From Candidatus Hydrogenedentota bacterium (lineage in GTDB: Bacteria > Hydrogenedentota > Hydrogenedentia > Hydrogenedentales > CAITNO01): 46,401 nucleotides of DNA. The stretch spans positions 1-46,401 of the forward strand of contig JAGPFE010000023.1 of the NCBI GenBank assembly GCA_018056705.1, given 5' to 3'. Position numbers and translations under genes: made by a program. Shown piece by piece: positions 16,149 to 24,384 of this stretch (position 1 is its first letter; every line of letters starts with the position of its first letter). The notes under the pieces are model-generated. The model was not told where the DNA came from and searched no databases. It worked only from the letters and a program-made list of their open reading frames with translations.

Positions 16149-17363
16149 ATGACGCGGTTCCGGTACGTCGCGCGGAAGGGTCCCGGTGAAAATGTCGAGG
16201 GGACCGTGGAAGCGGAATCGCGGCGCGTGGCGGTGGCCCGGATCCGGGAACTGGGTTACTTTCCCCTGAAGGTGGAAGAAGATACCGGAGAAACGTCCCG
16301 GGATCTCCTTCGGGAAAAACTCCAGCGGATCAGCATTAAAGACCGCAACGTCTTTCTGCGCCAATTAGCCAATCTCTTCGAGTCAGGCATGATGATCACC
16401 CGCGCCCTGCGCACCCTGGTCGAACAGACTGAAAACCCCCGCCTGCGCAAGGTGATCGATCAGCTCCGGGAAGAGGTGCAACAGGGCAGCAGCCTCGCCG
16501 AAGCCATGGAAAAACACCCGGACCTGTTCCCAGCCATGTACGTGAGTCTCGTGCGGGCCGGTGAAACCGGGGGCATGCTGGAGGAAGTGCTCTGGCGGAT
16601 CTGCGCTTTCGGTGAACAGGAAGAAGAATTACGGGGACGCGTGGTCTCCGCGATGATCTATCCGGCCTTTCTCGTCGTGGTCGGTTTTTCCGCCGTGTTT
16701 ATCCTGGTCTCTTTCGTGTTTCCAAAGTTTATCCGTATTTTCGAGGATTTCAACGCGCAATTGCCCATGCCCACCCGGATCCTTATGGGATTCAGCGATT
16801 TCATGGGCGCGTGGTGGTGGGCGGTCCTGATCGCACTGGCTGGAGGAGTGGCAGGGCTGTTCCGGGCCTGGCGGACCGAGGGGGGCCGCCGGTATTTCGA
16901 CGCGCTTTTTCTTCGGATCCCCGTGCTGCGGACCCTCGTGATCAAGTACGAAATGGCCAAGTTCGCCCGGACCCTCGGTACCCTGCTGGATAATGGCGTG
17001 CCCATTCTGACGGCATTGCAGATCACCGGGGAAACCATCAGCAACCGATGGATCCGGGACGAGATCCTGACCATTCACCAGGCGGTGCGGGACGGGGAAA
17101 GCCTGAGTGAAGCGTTGCGGCGGTGCATCCATTTCCCTCCCATGGTGGTCAGCATGTTCGCCGTGGGAGAAGAAAGCGGCCGGGTTGGCGCGGTGGCCAC
17201 GCGGGTGGCAGACGCGTATGACCTGGAGGTAGACCGGGCGGTCAAGGCACTCGTGGCATTGTTTGAACCAATGCTGATTGTCATCATGGGCGTCATCGTG
17301 GGCTTCCTCGTCATCGCCATGCTCCTGCCCATGCTCACCCTCAGTTCAGCCATCGGGGCTTGA
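16149..17363 (+). CDS. gspF: Type II secretion / type IV pilus inner-membrane platform protein (GspF/PilC)
   Basis: 404 residues with the duplicated T2SSF architecture. A short N-terminal segment (TRFRYVARKGPGENVEGTVEA) leads into cytosolic helical domain 1 (LRQLANLFESGMMITRALRTL). Two membrane segments lie near 170-235, then cytosolic domain 2 (FARTLGTLLDNGVPILTALQI), and a final membrane segment near the C-terminus (LIVIMGVIVGFLVIAMLLPM). GEESGRV and GETGGML are the typical conserved turns. It anchors the ATPase to the pseudopilus. It starts 7 bp after gspE with a weak ribosome-binding site, so translation is probably coupled. Confidence 0.94.
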   Translation: MTRFRYVARKGPGENVEGTVEAESRRVAVARIRELGYFPLKVEEDTGETSRDLLREKLQRISIKDRNVFLRQLANLFESGMMITRALRTLVEQTENPRLRKVIDQLREEVQQGSSLAEAMEKHPDLFPAMYVSLVRAGETGGMLEEVLWRICAFGEQEEELRGRVVSAMIYPAFLVVVGFSAVFILVSFVFPKFIRIFEDFNAQLPMPTRILMGFSDFMGAWWWAVLIALAGGVAGLFRAWRTEGGRRYFDALFLRIPVLRTLVIKYEMAKFARTLGTLLDNGVPILTALQITGETISNRWIRDEILTIHQAVRDGESLSEALRRCIHFPPMVVSMFAVGEESGRVGAVATRVADAYDLEVDRAVKALVALFEPMLIVIMGVIVGFLVIAMLLPMLTLSSAIGA

Positions 17364-17416
17364 ACCTTCTCGCCATGCGTCCGTTCCCAGTGGGTTGCGT
17401 AATCTTTCAATTTTTG

Positions 17417-17446
17417 TTGCAAAGTTGTATCAAACCTGTATAGAAT
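17417..17446 (+). promoter_or_regulatory. Candidate sigma-70 promoter for the GntR/LacI pair
   Basis: TTGCAA (17417-17422) and TAGAAT (17441-17446) are 18 bp apart, in an AT-rich dip after gspF. About 30 bp downstream, AACGTT at 17476-17481 is the centre of an imperfect palindrome, the CG-centred form of many LacI-type operators. Autoregulation is therefore possible but speculative. Confidence 0.45.
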
Positions 17447-17535
17447 CTTCCAATAACTTGTTTTTTTTGATGGAAAACGTTATACCACGCCCCTGATTCC
17501 CAACGCGGGGGAGGAGCAGAGCAGGAGAAACCGTC

Positions 17536-18636
17536 ATGGCGCGGAATGGTTCACCCTCTGAACAGATCAAGCAGGTAATCCGTCAAATGATCGAAAAAGG
17601 GGTATTCGGGGTTGGACAGCCCGTGCCGTCTGAACTCGAATTGGCCGCACAATATAACGTCGGACGCGCCCATTCCCGCCAGGCGCTTCGGGATCTCGAA
17701 TCGGAAGGGTATATCCTCCGCTCCCGGGGACGCCGCTCCATTGTCGCCCCCAAGCAGCAATGGCCAGGCCGGGCCCTGACTTCCGTCGGGGAAAACGTGG
17801 TGGCTCTCGCCCTCCCCACCTACCAGTCCCGCTACTGCCAGGCCATCCAGCATGGCCTGTTTTCCGTCATCTCGGAACGGGGGTACCAGAGCATTGCCTA
17901 CAACCTCAGTTTCGATGAGACCGGGGAACCCCATTTTCTGAAACATGTCAGTTCCCTGGGGCTGCGCGCGCTGGCCCTGTGGATCCAGAACGAAACCCCG
18001 GAGACGGAAAACCAGGTCCGGGAAATCGCCGAATCCGGCCTCCCGGTTGTCCTGGTGGATCACGAGGCCCGGCAGACCGAACTGGACGCGGTAACTACTG
18101 ACAATGAACAACTTGGGGAGGAACTGACCCGCGCCCTGCTTCAACGGGGGCACGAACGCGTTGGATTCCTGCGGGACACGTATAACCTCATGAGCACCGA
18201 GGAACGGCAGCGGGGGTTCACGCGCGCCCTGGCGGAAGCGGGCATAACCTACCAGGAAGCCTGGGGCGCGGCTTTCAATCCTCACCACGGGGACGAAGTT
18301 ATTCAGGCGGTGGACATGGTTATGGCCCGGCGTAACCCGCCCACGGCGTTCTACTGTTCTCACGACGCCCTGGCCCAGGTGGTGGCCGATCGCCTGAACG
18401 TACTGGGATACCGCCTGGGAGAGGACATCGAAATCGCCACCTCGGATGACGACGGCCTGTTGCAGGAACGGGGTGTACCCGCCATACTCATGCGCCAGCC
18501 TGGTTACGCCATTGGCCGTAAAGCCGGAGAATTACTGCTGGAGCGTATCGCCGACCCGTCGTTACCCCCACGGGTGGTACGGCTGGCCCCGGAATGGGTG
18601 TGCCGGTCAAACGGGGACCCGATTGCCGCGGAGTAA
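17536..18636 (+). CDS. GntR-family regulator with LacI/periplasmic-binding-type sensor domain
   Basis: 366 residues, cytosolic. Residues 1-70 are a GntR winged helix (QIKQVIRQMIEKGVFGVGQPVPSELELAAQYNVGRAHSRQALRDLESEGYILRS region). Residues ~85-360 look like the periplasmic-binding-protein fold used by LacI regulators: GLFSVISERGYQS, VDHEARQTELDAVTTDNEQ, RGHERVGFLRD, CSHDALAQVVADRLNVLGY and EDIEIATSDDDG. This is the AraR-type arrangement, which normally binds a sugar. AGGAGAAACCGTC precedes the ATG. A LacI-family gene follows after 52 bp and is probably co-transcribed. No sugar-utilisation gene is adjacent on this strand, so the target and inducer are unknown. Confidence 0.88.
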   Translation: MARNGSPSEQIKQVIRQMIEKGVFGVGQPVPSELELAAQYNVGRAHSRQALRDLESEGYILRSRGRRSIVAPKQQWPGRALTSVGENVVALALPTYQSRYCQAIQHGLFSVISERGYQSIAYNLSFDETGEPHFLKHVSSLGLRALALWIQNETPETENQVREIAESGLPVVLVDHEARQTELDAVTTDNEQLGEELTRALLQRGHERVGFLRDTYNLMSTEERQRGFTRALAEAGITYQEAWGAAFNPHHGDEVIQAVDMVMARRNPPTAFYCSHDALAQVVADRLNVLGYRLGEDIEIATSDDDGLLQERGVPAILMRQPGYAIGRKAGELLLERIADPSLPPRVVRLAPEWVCRSNGDPIAAE

Positions 18637-18688
18637 CCTGGGCCCGTGGACTTAAAAACATGGTTGGAGCGGTTGGAGGTAACGCGCA

Positions 18689-19768
18689 ATGCCTAAAATC
18701 AATAAGCCCAAGGGCGAATGGACCATCCACGATATCGCACGGGAACTAGGCGTCTCCGCGAAAACGGTCAGCCGGGTGCTCAACCACAAGGACGGGGTCG
18801 GACCAGAACTGCGGGAGAAAATCCAGCGCCTCATGGACGAGGTGGGCTACCAGCCTCATCTCGGCGCGCGTTCGTTGCGTACCCGGGTCAGCACGTGTAT
18901 CGGCGTCACCATGCCGGTGGGACCGGAAAGCGCGCCACTAAGCCAGAATTTCGTGCTGTGGATCGTGGAACAGATATACGCGGCATTCGGCCGGCTGGGC
19001 GAATACGTGTGCATGGACCTGAATCCCAGGGCCGGGATAGACGCGGGTGATTATGGACGGGGAATCTGGCAGCACCTGTTCAAGGCATGCGTGATCGCCG
19101 GCCCATTGCCGGTAGATGACCGTATTCTCCGGCGCATTCACGACAGCGGCGCCCGATACGTCGTGTTCAGCCGCCTGGACAGCGTGCCCGAAGCCAACTG
19201 CGCGGTGGTGGATTATGAACGGGCCGCCTACGAATCGACTCGGTATCTGATCGAGCGGGGACACCGACGCATCGCGATCCTGCGTTCATTCGAGGGACTC
19301 AATCCCGGGCTCGAACGGTTGCGTGGATACAAGCGCGCACTGGAAGAAGCAGGGATTCCTTTTGATGAACGGCTGGTGCGCTCGGTGGGACTGAGCACTG
19401 ATTCAGTGGCCGCGGGCACCCATTTCCTGCTGACCCAGGAAGGCGTAACGGCCTTGATCGACAGCAGCAGCATGGAAGACGGTGACAGCCTGAAAGAGGG
19501 AGCGGCCCGGGCTGGTAAACATTTTGGCGAAAACGGTATTGAACTGGTGGCATGGACCTATCTTAAGGACATGGCGGTATGCCGCGAAGCGTCCGCGCAC
19601 GTCTGGCTGCCCATGCGGGAATCTGCCAGGGAAGGCGTCATGATGCTGGCGGACCGGGTATACGGCCGGGCGGAGGGTCCTATCCACGTGGTGTATCCCC
19701 CGGTGCTGCAACCGTACCCCATTGAGCAACTGTTGCCGACGCCCAAGCGGTTCTTCTACCAGGAATAA
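18689..19768 (+). CDS. LacI-family transcriptional regulator
   Basis: 359 residues. The N-terminal DNA-binding head is TIHDIARELGVSAKTVSRVLNHKDGVGPELREKI, then the hinge DEVGYQPHLGARSLRT. The sensor core follows with ARYVVFSRLDSVPEANCAVVDYERAAYESTRYLIERGHRRIAILRS and GLERLRGYKRALEEAGIPFDERL (shown in parts), all typical of the family. GGAGGT precedes the ATG at 8 nt. It is the second of two sugar-type regulators in tandem, which suggests hierarchical control of a locus elsewhere. It converges on the methyltransferase gene with 4 bp between stops. Family certain; ligand unknown. Confidence 0.93.
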   Translation: MPKINKPKGEWTIHDIARELGVSAKTVSRVLNHKDGVGPELREKIQRLMDEVGYQPHLGARSLRTRVSTCIGVTMPVGPESAPLSQNFVLWIVEQIYAAFGRLGEYVCMDLNPRAGIDAGDYGRGIWQHLFKACVIAGPLPVDDRILRRIHDSGARYVVFSRLDSVPEANCAVVDYERAAYESTRYLIERGHRRIAILRSFEGLNPGLERLRGYKRALEEAGIPFDERLVRSVGLSTDSVAAGTHFLLTQEGVTALIDSSSMEDGDSLKEGAARAGKHFGENGIELVAWTYLKDMAVCREASAHVWLPMRESAREGVMMLADRVYGRAEGPIHVVYPPVLQPYPIEQLLPTPKRFFYQE

Positions 19769-19772
19769 CCCC

Positions 19773-20609
19773 TCAGGGCTTGCGCCAGCGCAGGTACAGG
19801 TCGTTGCCGATCCAGTGATGGAAGGGACGCGATATCGGGGCCGCGATCCGGTAAAGGGGGCTCCGGGCAAGGTCACCCGTCAGGCGGTGACTCCCGGCGC
19901 GGAGCAGGTCAGGATCCACCCAGATTTCCGGTGCTGGATAGACCAGCCCCGCGTCCCGCGCGACGCGACGTAGCAGGGTGGGCGTGTATTCCTGGATGTG
20001 TACCCGGTCCATGACAGCCAGTTGCGCGTCCACGTCTTCAACGGTCCCGGGACGGAACCACCGCAGCATGGGTCGGATCAGCCGGGGCCACAGGACCCGG
20101 TGAAACACCAGGTTCGGCGTCGTGTGCGCGAACAGCACCCCGCCGGGCTTGAGCACCCTGGCCATTTCCCTCAGCAGGTAAGCGCCCCCCGCGTAATCCA
20201 GGTGTTCAATGAGGTCCCCGGCGAAAACCCGGTCGAACTGGTTATCCGCGAAGGGCAGGTACCGACAGTCCCCCCGAACCAGCACCGGTTTTCGGGACCT
20301 GCCGGCCCCCAGGGAGGCCGCGAGGCGACAGGCGGCCGGGGAGAAATCCAGCCCCACGGCCAGGGCGCACCGGTCCGCCAGCGCGTAAAGCAGTTCCCCC
20401 CGCGCGAAGCCGAGTTCCAGGACATGATGACCCGGGTCACATGCCAGTATGGAAAGGTGCTTTTCCCGCAGCCAGGACAACCGGCCCGACCTGAACCCGG
20501 CGTAGCCCTCCACGTCTTCACTCAGGAAATAAGCCTCCGGGTAGGCCCCGGGATCAAGGGAACGCCCCCGGGATCCGGGGCGCGGATCATCCGTCGACGC
20601 ATCCATCAT
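19773..20609 (-). CDS. SAM-dependent class I methyltransferase
   Basis: 278 residues. The SAM-binding core spans about 45-165: motif I is HHVLELGFARGELLYALADRC (GFARG instead of the common GxGxG), motif II Asp in AVGLDFSP, then RGDCRYLPFADNQFDRVFAGDLIEHLDY and LREMARVLKPGGVLFAHTTPN, the standard Methyltransf_11 pattern. The C-terminal ~80 residues contain basic and aromatic stretches. The start ATG overlaps the stop of the FHA/sigma-54 activator gene (ATGA), so the two are translationally coupled. The substrate cannot be inferred; small molecule, lipid or polyketide-type acceptors are all possible. Confidence 0.87.
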   Translation of the reverse strand: MMDASTDDPRPGSRGRSLDPGAYPEAYFLSEDVEGYAGFRSGRLSWLREKHLSILACDPGHHVLELGFARGELLYALADRCALAVGLDFSPAACRLAASLGAGRSRKPVLVRGDCRYLPFADNQFDRVFAGDLIEHLDYAGGAYLLREMARVLKPGGVLFAHTTPNLVFHRVLWPRLIRPMLRWFRPGTVEDVDAQLAVMDRVHIQEYTPTLLRRVARDAGLVYPAPEIWVDPDLLRAGSHRLTGDLARSPLYRIAAPISRPFHHWIGNDLYLRWRKP

Positions 20610-22459
20610 TGAACAGGCACCTTAAGCCCATATTCTTCAATCTTGCGGTACAGCGTGCTGCGCCCGATGCCCAGCAGGGCCGCGGCGTCCCGGACATTCC
20701 CCCCGCACAGTCGAAGGGCTTCCTCGATATGCCGGCGTTCCATCTCCTGGAGGGACAGGAAACCTCCCGCCTTCCGCTCGGGAGGGGGTGTGCCCAGGGC
20801 AAGGTCGCTTTCGTCGATCACGTCACCCTTAGCGAGGGCCACGGCGCGTTCCACCACGTTCCGCAGTTCCCGGACGTTTCCGGGCCAGGTGTGCCGCTGC
20901 AGGGCGCGCAACGCCGTCGGCGTGAACCGGGCGTGGGCGGCCGCGCCACTGCGGGCCAGCGCGCTGGATAGAAAGTACGCGGCCAGTTCAGGAATGTCGC
21001 CGATCCGCTCACGCAGGGGTGGGATGTACAGTTCCACCGCGTTGAGCCGATGATAGAGATCCCGCCGGAATCGTCCTTCTTCGACCGCGCGGCGGATGTC
21101 GGCATTGGTGGCGGACACGACCCGCACGGTCACCTTGATTTCCGCCTGGCTGCCCAGTCGCCGGAATGCCCCGGTCTCAATGGCGCGCAGCAGGCGGGCC
21201 TGGTTGGCCAGGCTCAGGTCGGCCACCTCGTCGAGAAACAGCGTGCCGCCGTTGGCTTCCTCGAGCAGGCCGCGCCGCACGGCGTGAGCGCCGGTGAATG
21301 CTCCTTTCTCATGTCCAAACACCTCGCTTTCGAACAGCTCATCGGGAATCGCCGCGCAGTTGACCGCGACCATCGGCCGATCCGCCAGGTCGGACAGTTC
21401 GTGAATCATGCGGGCAACCAGTTCCTTGCCCGTGCCGGTTTCGCCAAGAATCATGACGTTCAAACGGGTCCGGGCGTACTGCCGGGCTTTTTCCCGGAGC
21501 GTTTTCATGGCCGTGCTGCCGCCCAGGATCGGCCCGGCATTGGTAACCCCCGCCACGAGTTTACGGTTTTCCGTTTCCAATTGTTCCAGCCGTTCCATGG
21601 CTCGCAGGTAAGGCGCGCCCGTGTGGGCGAGGGCCAGCAGGGTGGTCAGGTCGTCCTCATCGTGCATGCGTCCCGGGGTTTCGCTGCGCGTCACCAGGAC
21701 GCCCACCGCCACGCCCGCGAGAATCAGCGGTGCCACCAGGGTCGTCCGCACGGCTGGCTTGCCGTCCTCCTCGATGGACTCCGGCAACAGTACGCCCTTC
21801 TGGCCGGAGAGGGCGTCCGCCACCAGATCCCGCAGGACGGTATCTTTCTCGAACACGGCCACCCCCTCCCGAGGCCACACGGCTACCCGGCTTTCGGCAT
21901 CCGGCTTCCACACCAGCCAAGCCTGCATGGGCGCGACCCGCTCCTGCACTGCCTGCAGCAGCAGCGAGGCCACGCCGCTCATGGAACGTGCCATGCTCAT
22001 GGCAATACCCAGGTTGACCAGGTGGAGCAATTCTTCGGTGGACCGTGGTTTACCCTGGCCAAAGAGGGATTCCTCATCAGACGGTGAATAGATCGGCCCA
22101 CCCAGGGACAGGGCCGACGTGGCTTTGCCCGGCCTGGGCAGGCTCCGGGTGACGCCATTAGCTGGTTCCGTGGCCCGGATCACACAGAAAATCGTCGCCC
22201 CCACGCCGATTTCATCCCCCGGGGACAGCATCGCTTCGCTGACCGGCGCGCCATTAAGCAGCGTGGCGTTGCGACTTCCCATGTCCCGAAGTTTCAGGGC
22301 ATCATTTTCGAGGGCCAACTGGCAATGCCGGCGAGACACGGTGGGATCATCCAGCCGGATGGTACATCCGGGATCCCGCCCGATGACCAGGGGAAGCGGT
22401 CCGATCGGCCATGCCACGCCACGATCCTGGCCTCGGCGAACCGTCAGGTAATACGGCAT
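20606..22459 (-). CDS. FHA-GAF-AAA+ sigma-54-dependent transcriptional activator
   Basis: 617 residues. Residues ~25-95 are an FHA domain (LVIGRDPGCTIRLDDPTVSRRHCQLAL, with the R/S/R-H phosphothreonine-binding residues). Residues ~130-290 look like a GAF sensor. Residues ~305-540 are the sigma-54 interaction domain: Walker A GETGTGKELVARMIH, the diagnostic GAFTGA loop in HEKGAFTGAH, Walker B GGTLFLDEVADLSL. Residues ~570-615 form a Fis-type helix-turn-helix (IEEALRLCGGNVRDAAALLGI). FHA replaces the receiver domain of NtrC, so activation probably depends on Ser/Thr phosphorylation rather than a His kinase. GAGGAGG precedes the ATG. The only co-transcribed gene seen is the downstream methyltransferase. 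Confidence 0.95.
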   Translation of the reverse strand: MPYYLTVRRGQDRGVAWPIGPLPLVIGRDPGCTIRLDDPTVSRRHCQLALENDALKLRDMGSRNATLLNGAPVSEAMLSPGDEIGVGATIFCVIRATEPANGVTRSLPRPGKATSALSLGGPIYSPSDEESLFGQGKPRSTEELLHLVNLGIAMSMARSMSGVASLLLQAVQERVAPMQAWLVWKPDAESRVAVWPREGVAVFEKDTVLRDLVADALSGQKGVLLPESIEEDGKPAVRTTLVAPLILAGVAVGVLVTRSETPGRMHDEDDLTTLLALAHTGAPYLRAMERLEQLETENRKLVAGVTNAGPILGGSTAMKTLREKARQYARTRLNVMILGETGTGKELVARMIHELSDLADRPMVAVNCAAIPDELFESEVFGHEKGAFTGAHAVRRGLLEEANGGTLFLDEVADLSLANQARLLRAIETGAFRRLGSQAEIKVTVRVVSATNADIRRAVEEGRFRRDLYHRLNAVELYIPPLRERIGDIPELAAYFLSSALARSGAAAHARFTPTALRALQRHTWPGNVRELRNVVERAVALAKGDVIDESDLALGTPPPERKAGGFLSLQEMERRHIEEALRLCGGNVRDAAALLGIGRSTLYRKIEEYGLKVPVQ

Positions 22460-22655
22460 AAGGCAAGCCTCCTCTCGGGCATCCCCGAATCGGGACTTAT
22501 TCTACATCTATTATGCCCGCTTTCCCAGAATGAGACAACAGCCGAGCCAGGCATACCGGGTACAGGGATCATGCCGGCCCCCACGCGGTACAGTCATGCC
22601 CGGGCCGAATGTGTGTCATAATGAGGGATCAGCACTCCCGTGAAGGCACCACCTG

Positions 22656-24119
22656 GTGAACATGAAAAACAACCACGCACTGCCTGGGGTCCAGGGGTAC
22701 GGCATCGCTGCACTGGCCCTTGGGATAGGCTTGGCCATGACGGGCCTTGCCCTGTTGCTCTGGCCTGGCCCCACGGTCGAACCGGCGTTGTCCCCTGCTC
22801 ATCCCCGGCCATCGGGGCGCCCGAACATCGTCCTCATCGTCATAGACGCGCTACGGGCGGACCGGCTCAAGGCCCAACGCAACGGCCTGCCGGTCATGCC
22901 ATCCCTGGCCTCGCTGGCCCGGGCGGGCACGCTGTACGCGAATGCCTGGGCACCAGCCAGCTGGACCCGCCCGTCCATGGCATCCCTGTTCACCGCGCTG
23001 CCCATGGAAACGCATCAGGTCCGGTGGAGCGCGGATCCGGATCAGCCGGACGGCCCGTCAGACGTGTTATCCGACGCCTTCGAAACCCTTGCGGAGTACC
23101 TGCGCGCCGCCGGGTGGCGGACCATCGGCGTCCAGACCAATCCTAATTGCCTGCCCGAGTTCGGCTTGGCCCAGGGCTTTGAAACCTACGCCTTTTCGGC
23201 GGCATGGCGGGCGGAACAGGTCACCGATAAGGCCCTTGAACTGGCCGCCGGTGCGTCTTCGCCTTTTTTCCTGTATGCCCATTACATGGAGCCCCACCTT
23301 CCATACCCCGCGTCACCGGAGGCCCGCGCCGCGATGGGATGGCCTCCTCCAGTCCTGCTTCCCACGGAACTCGAAATTGTGGACAAGGGTTTCAGGGATT
23401 ATTTCTGGTCCTACCTGCGGCACCGCTATGGCATGTCCACCACGTCACCGCCAGCGTTTTCTGACGTCCAGCGGGACGCGACGCGGATGATCTACGACGC
23501 GGCGTGCCGTACCGCGGATACCGCCGTGGGCCGGCTGGTCTACTCTCTCGAACGGCAGTTTCCAGCCACCCTCTTCATTATTCTGGCAGATCACGGAGAA
23601 CAGTTCTGGGATCACGATCTGCTGGGACATGGCTTGAGCCTCTACTCGGAGGAAACCCGGGTGCCCCTGATCCTGTACGGGTGGCGCACGCCCAGGGGAT
23701 TACGGGAAACCACCCCCGTATCCCTGCAGGATGTGATGCCCCTTCTGGTCGATCGCCTGGGATTACCACCCCGGGATCACTGGATGGGTACCGCGCCCGG
23801 GCTCCCGGAACGCCCAGTATTTTCCAGCACCCGCGCGCCATGGCCTTCCTGGAACGTCCACCTGGACATGGTCGTCTTCGGGCCATGGAAACTGATTCAC
23901 GACGTTCGAAAAGATACCTGTGAACTGTATAACCTGGAAGCGGACCCTGGAGAACACCGGAATCTATGTTCGGAGGCTCCCGAGGTAGCGGACCGGGGAA
24001 GAAGCCTGTTACGCGAACACCAGGAAATGGCCATATTCCGGCGTCAGGCGGGACAAGAAACCCGGCAGGTAGACGAATCCGTGCGAGAACAACTCCGGGC
24101 CATCGGGTACATGGAATAA
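22656..24119 (+). CDS. Sulfatase/alkaline-phosphatase-superfamily membrane-anchored hydrolase
   Basis: 487 residues. Residues ~14-36 form one hydrophobic N-terminal segment (signal anchor), so the domain is periplasmic. The sulfatase fold is clear: NIVLIVIDALRADRL (metal Asp), YAHYMEPHLPYPAS, ATLFIILADHGEQFWDHDLLGHG (Asp-His metal site) and the C-terminal LYNLEADPGEHRNLC. The nucleophile region reads ASWTRPSMASLFTA. Aligned with the sulfatase motif C-x-P-x-R, the Cys is Thr104 and the Arg is Met108, so formylglycine cannot form. Thr is the nucleophile in phosphoglycerol and phosphoethanolamine transferases of this superfamily, so a phospho-transfer or phosphodiester role is possible. GTG 22656 is chosen for its spacing to AAGG; ATG 22662 is an alternative. 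Confidence 0.85.
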   Translation: MNMKNNHALPGVQGYGIAALALGIGLAMTGLALLLWPGPTVEPALSPAHPRPSGRPNIVLIVIDALRADRLKAQRNGLPVMPSLASLARAGTLYANAWAPASWTRPSMASLFTALPMETHQVRWSADPDQPDGPSDVLSDAFETLAEYLRAAGWRTIGVQTNPNCLPEFGLAQGFETYAFSAAWRAEQVTDKALELAAGASSPFFLYAHYMEPHLPYPASPEARAAMGWPPPVLLPTELEIVDKGFRDYFWSYLRHRYGMSTTSPPAFSDVQRDATRMIYDAACRTADTAVGRLVYSLERQFPATLFIILADHGEQFWDHDLLGHGLSLYSEETRVPLILYGWRTPRGLRETTPVSLQDVMPLLVDRLGLPPRDHWMGTAPGLPERPVFSSTRAPWPSWNVHLDMVVFGPWKLIHDVRKDTCELYNLEADPGEHRNLCSEAPEVADRGRSLLREHQEMAIFRRQAGQETRQVDESVREQLRAIGYME

Positions 24120-24141
24120 CCAAGCAAGGGCCGGTCCGAAA

Positions 24142-24186
24142 AATATATAGCGTCCGGAACACAACCTGTTCCAGACGCTATATATT
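24142..24186. terminator. Long AT-ended bidirectional hairpin terminator
   Basis: Two 20-nt arms (24142-24161 and 24167-24186) pair with a single mismatch around a 5-nt loop. It lies between the converging hydrolase and Lys-rich protein genes. The arms end in AATATATA, so an A-tract precedes and a U-tract follows the GC core in both directions. Confidence 0.85.
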
Positions 24187-24213
24187 CTCTACAGTTGCTG
24201 ATTGCTCCTGAAC

Positions 24214-24384
24214 CTACTTCTTGGCGGGAGCCGCCTTCTTGGCCGGGGCCGCCTTCTTGGCGGGAGCCGCCTTCTTGGCGGGAGCCGCCTTCTTGGCCGG
24301 GGCCGCCTTCTTGGCGGGAGCCGCCTTCTTGGCCGGGGCCGCCTTCTTGGCCGGGGCCGCCTTCTTGGGGGCTTCGTCTGCCAT
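24214..24384 (-). CDS. Small Lys/Ala/Pro-repeat protein (histone-H1-tail-like)
   Basis: 56 residues: MADEAPKK followed by eight exact AAPAKK hexapeptides and a stop. GGAGGA lies 8 nt before the ATG, a strong ribosome-binding site that fixes this start over the longer frame from 24465. The protein is very basic, without hydrophobic core, and is expected to be disordered. Such (A/P)K repeats resemble the C-terminal tails of histone H1, bacterial Hc1/AlgP-like proteins and the tail of mycobacterial HupB, which bind DNA non-specifically. Nucleoid or RNA binding is therefore a reasonable inference; no folded DNA-binding domain is attached. It has its own promoter and terminator, so it is probably a monocistronic, well-expressed gene. 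Confidence 0.8.
   Translation of the reverse strand: MADEAPKKAAPAKKAAPAKKAAPAKKAAPAKKAAPAKKAAPAKKAAPAKKAAPAKK
24217..24360 (-). repeat. Eight tandem 18-bp coding repeats
   Basis: Each 18-bp unit encodes AAPAKK. Units differ only at a few synonymous bases (GGCCGGGGC versus GGCGGGAGC on the plus strand), so the protein repeat is exact while the DNA alternates between two variants. The near-identity suggests recent expansion by slippage and possible copy-number variation between strains. Confidence 0.9.

Noticed and set aside
24217..24360. Regular 18-bp repeats that could be taken for a CRISPR or minisatellite
   Set aside because: The units are contiguous without spacers and encode an exact AAPAKK hexapeptide in a frame with a strong ribosome-binding site.
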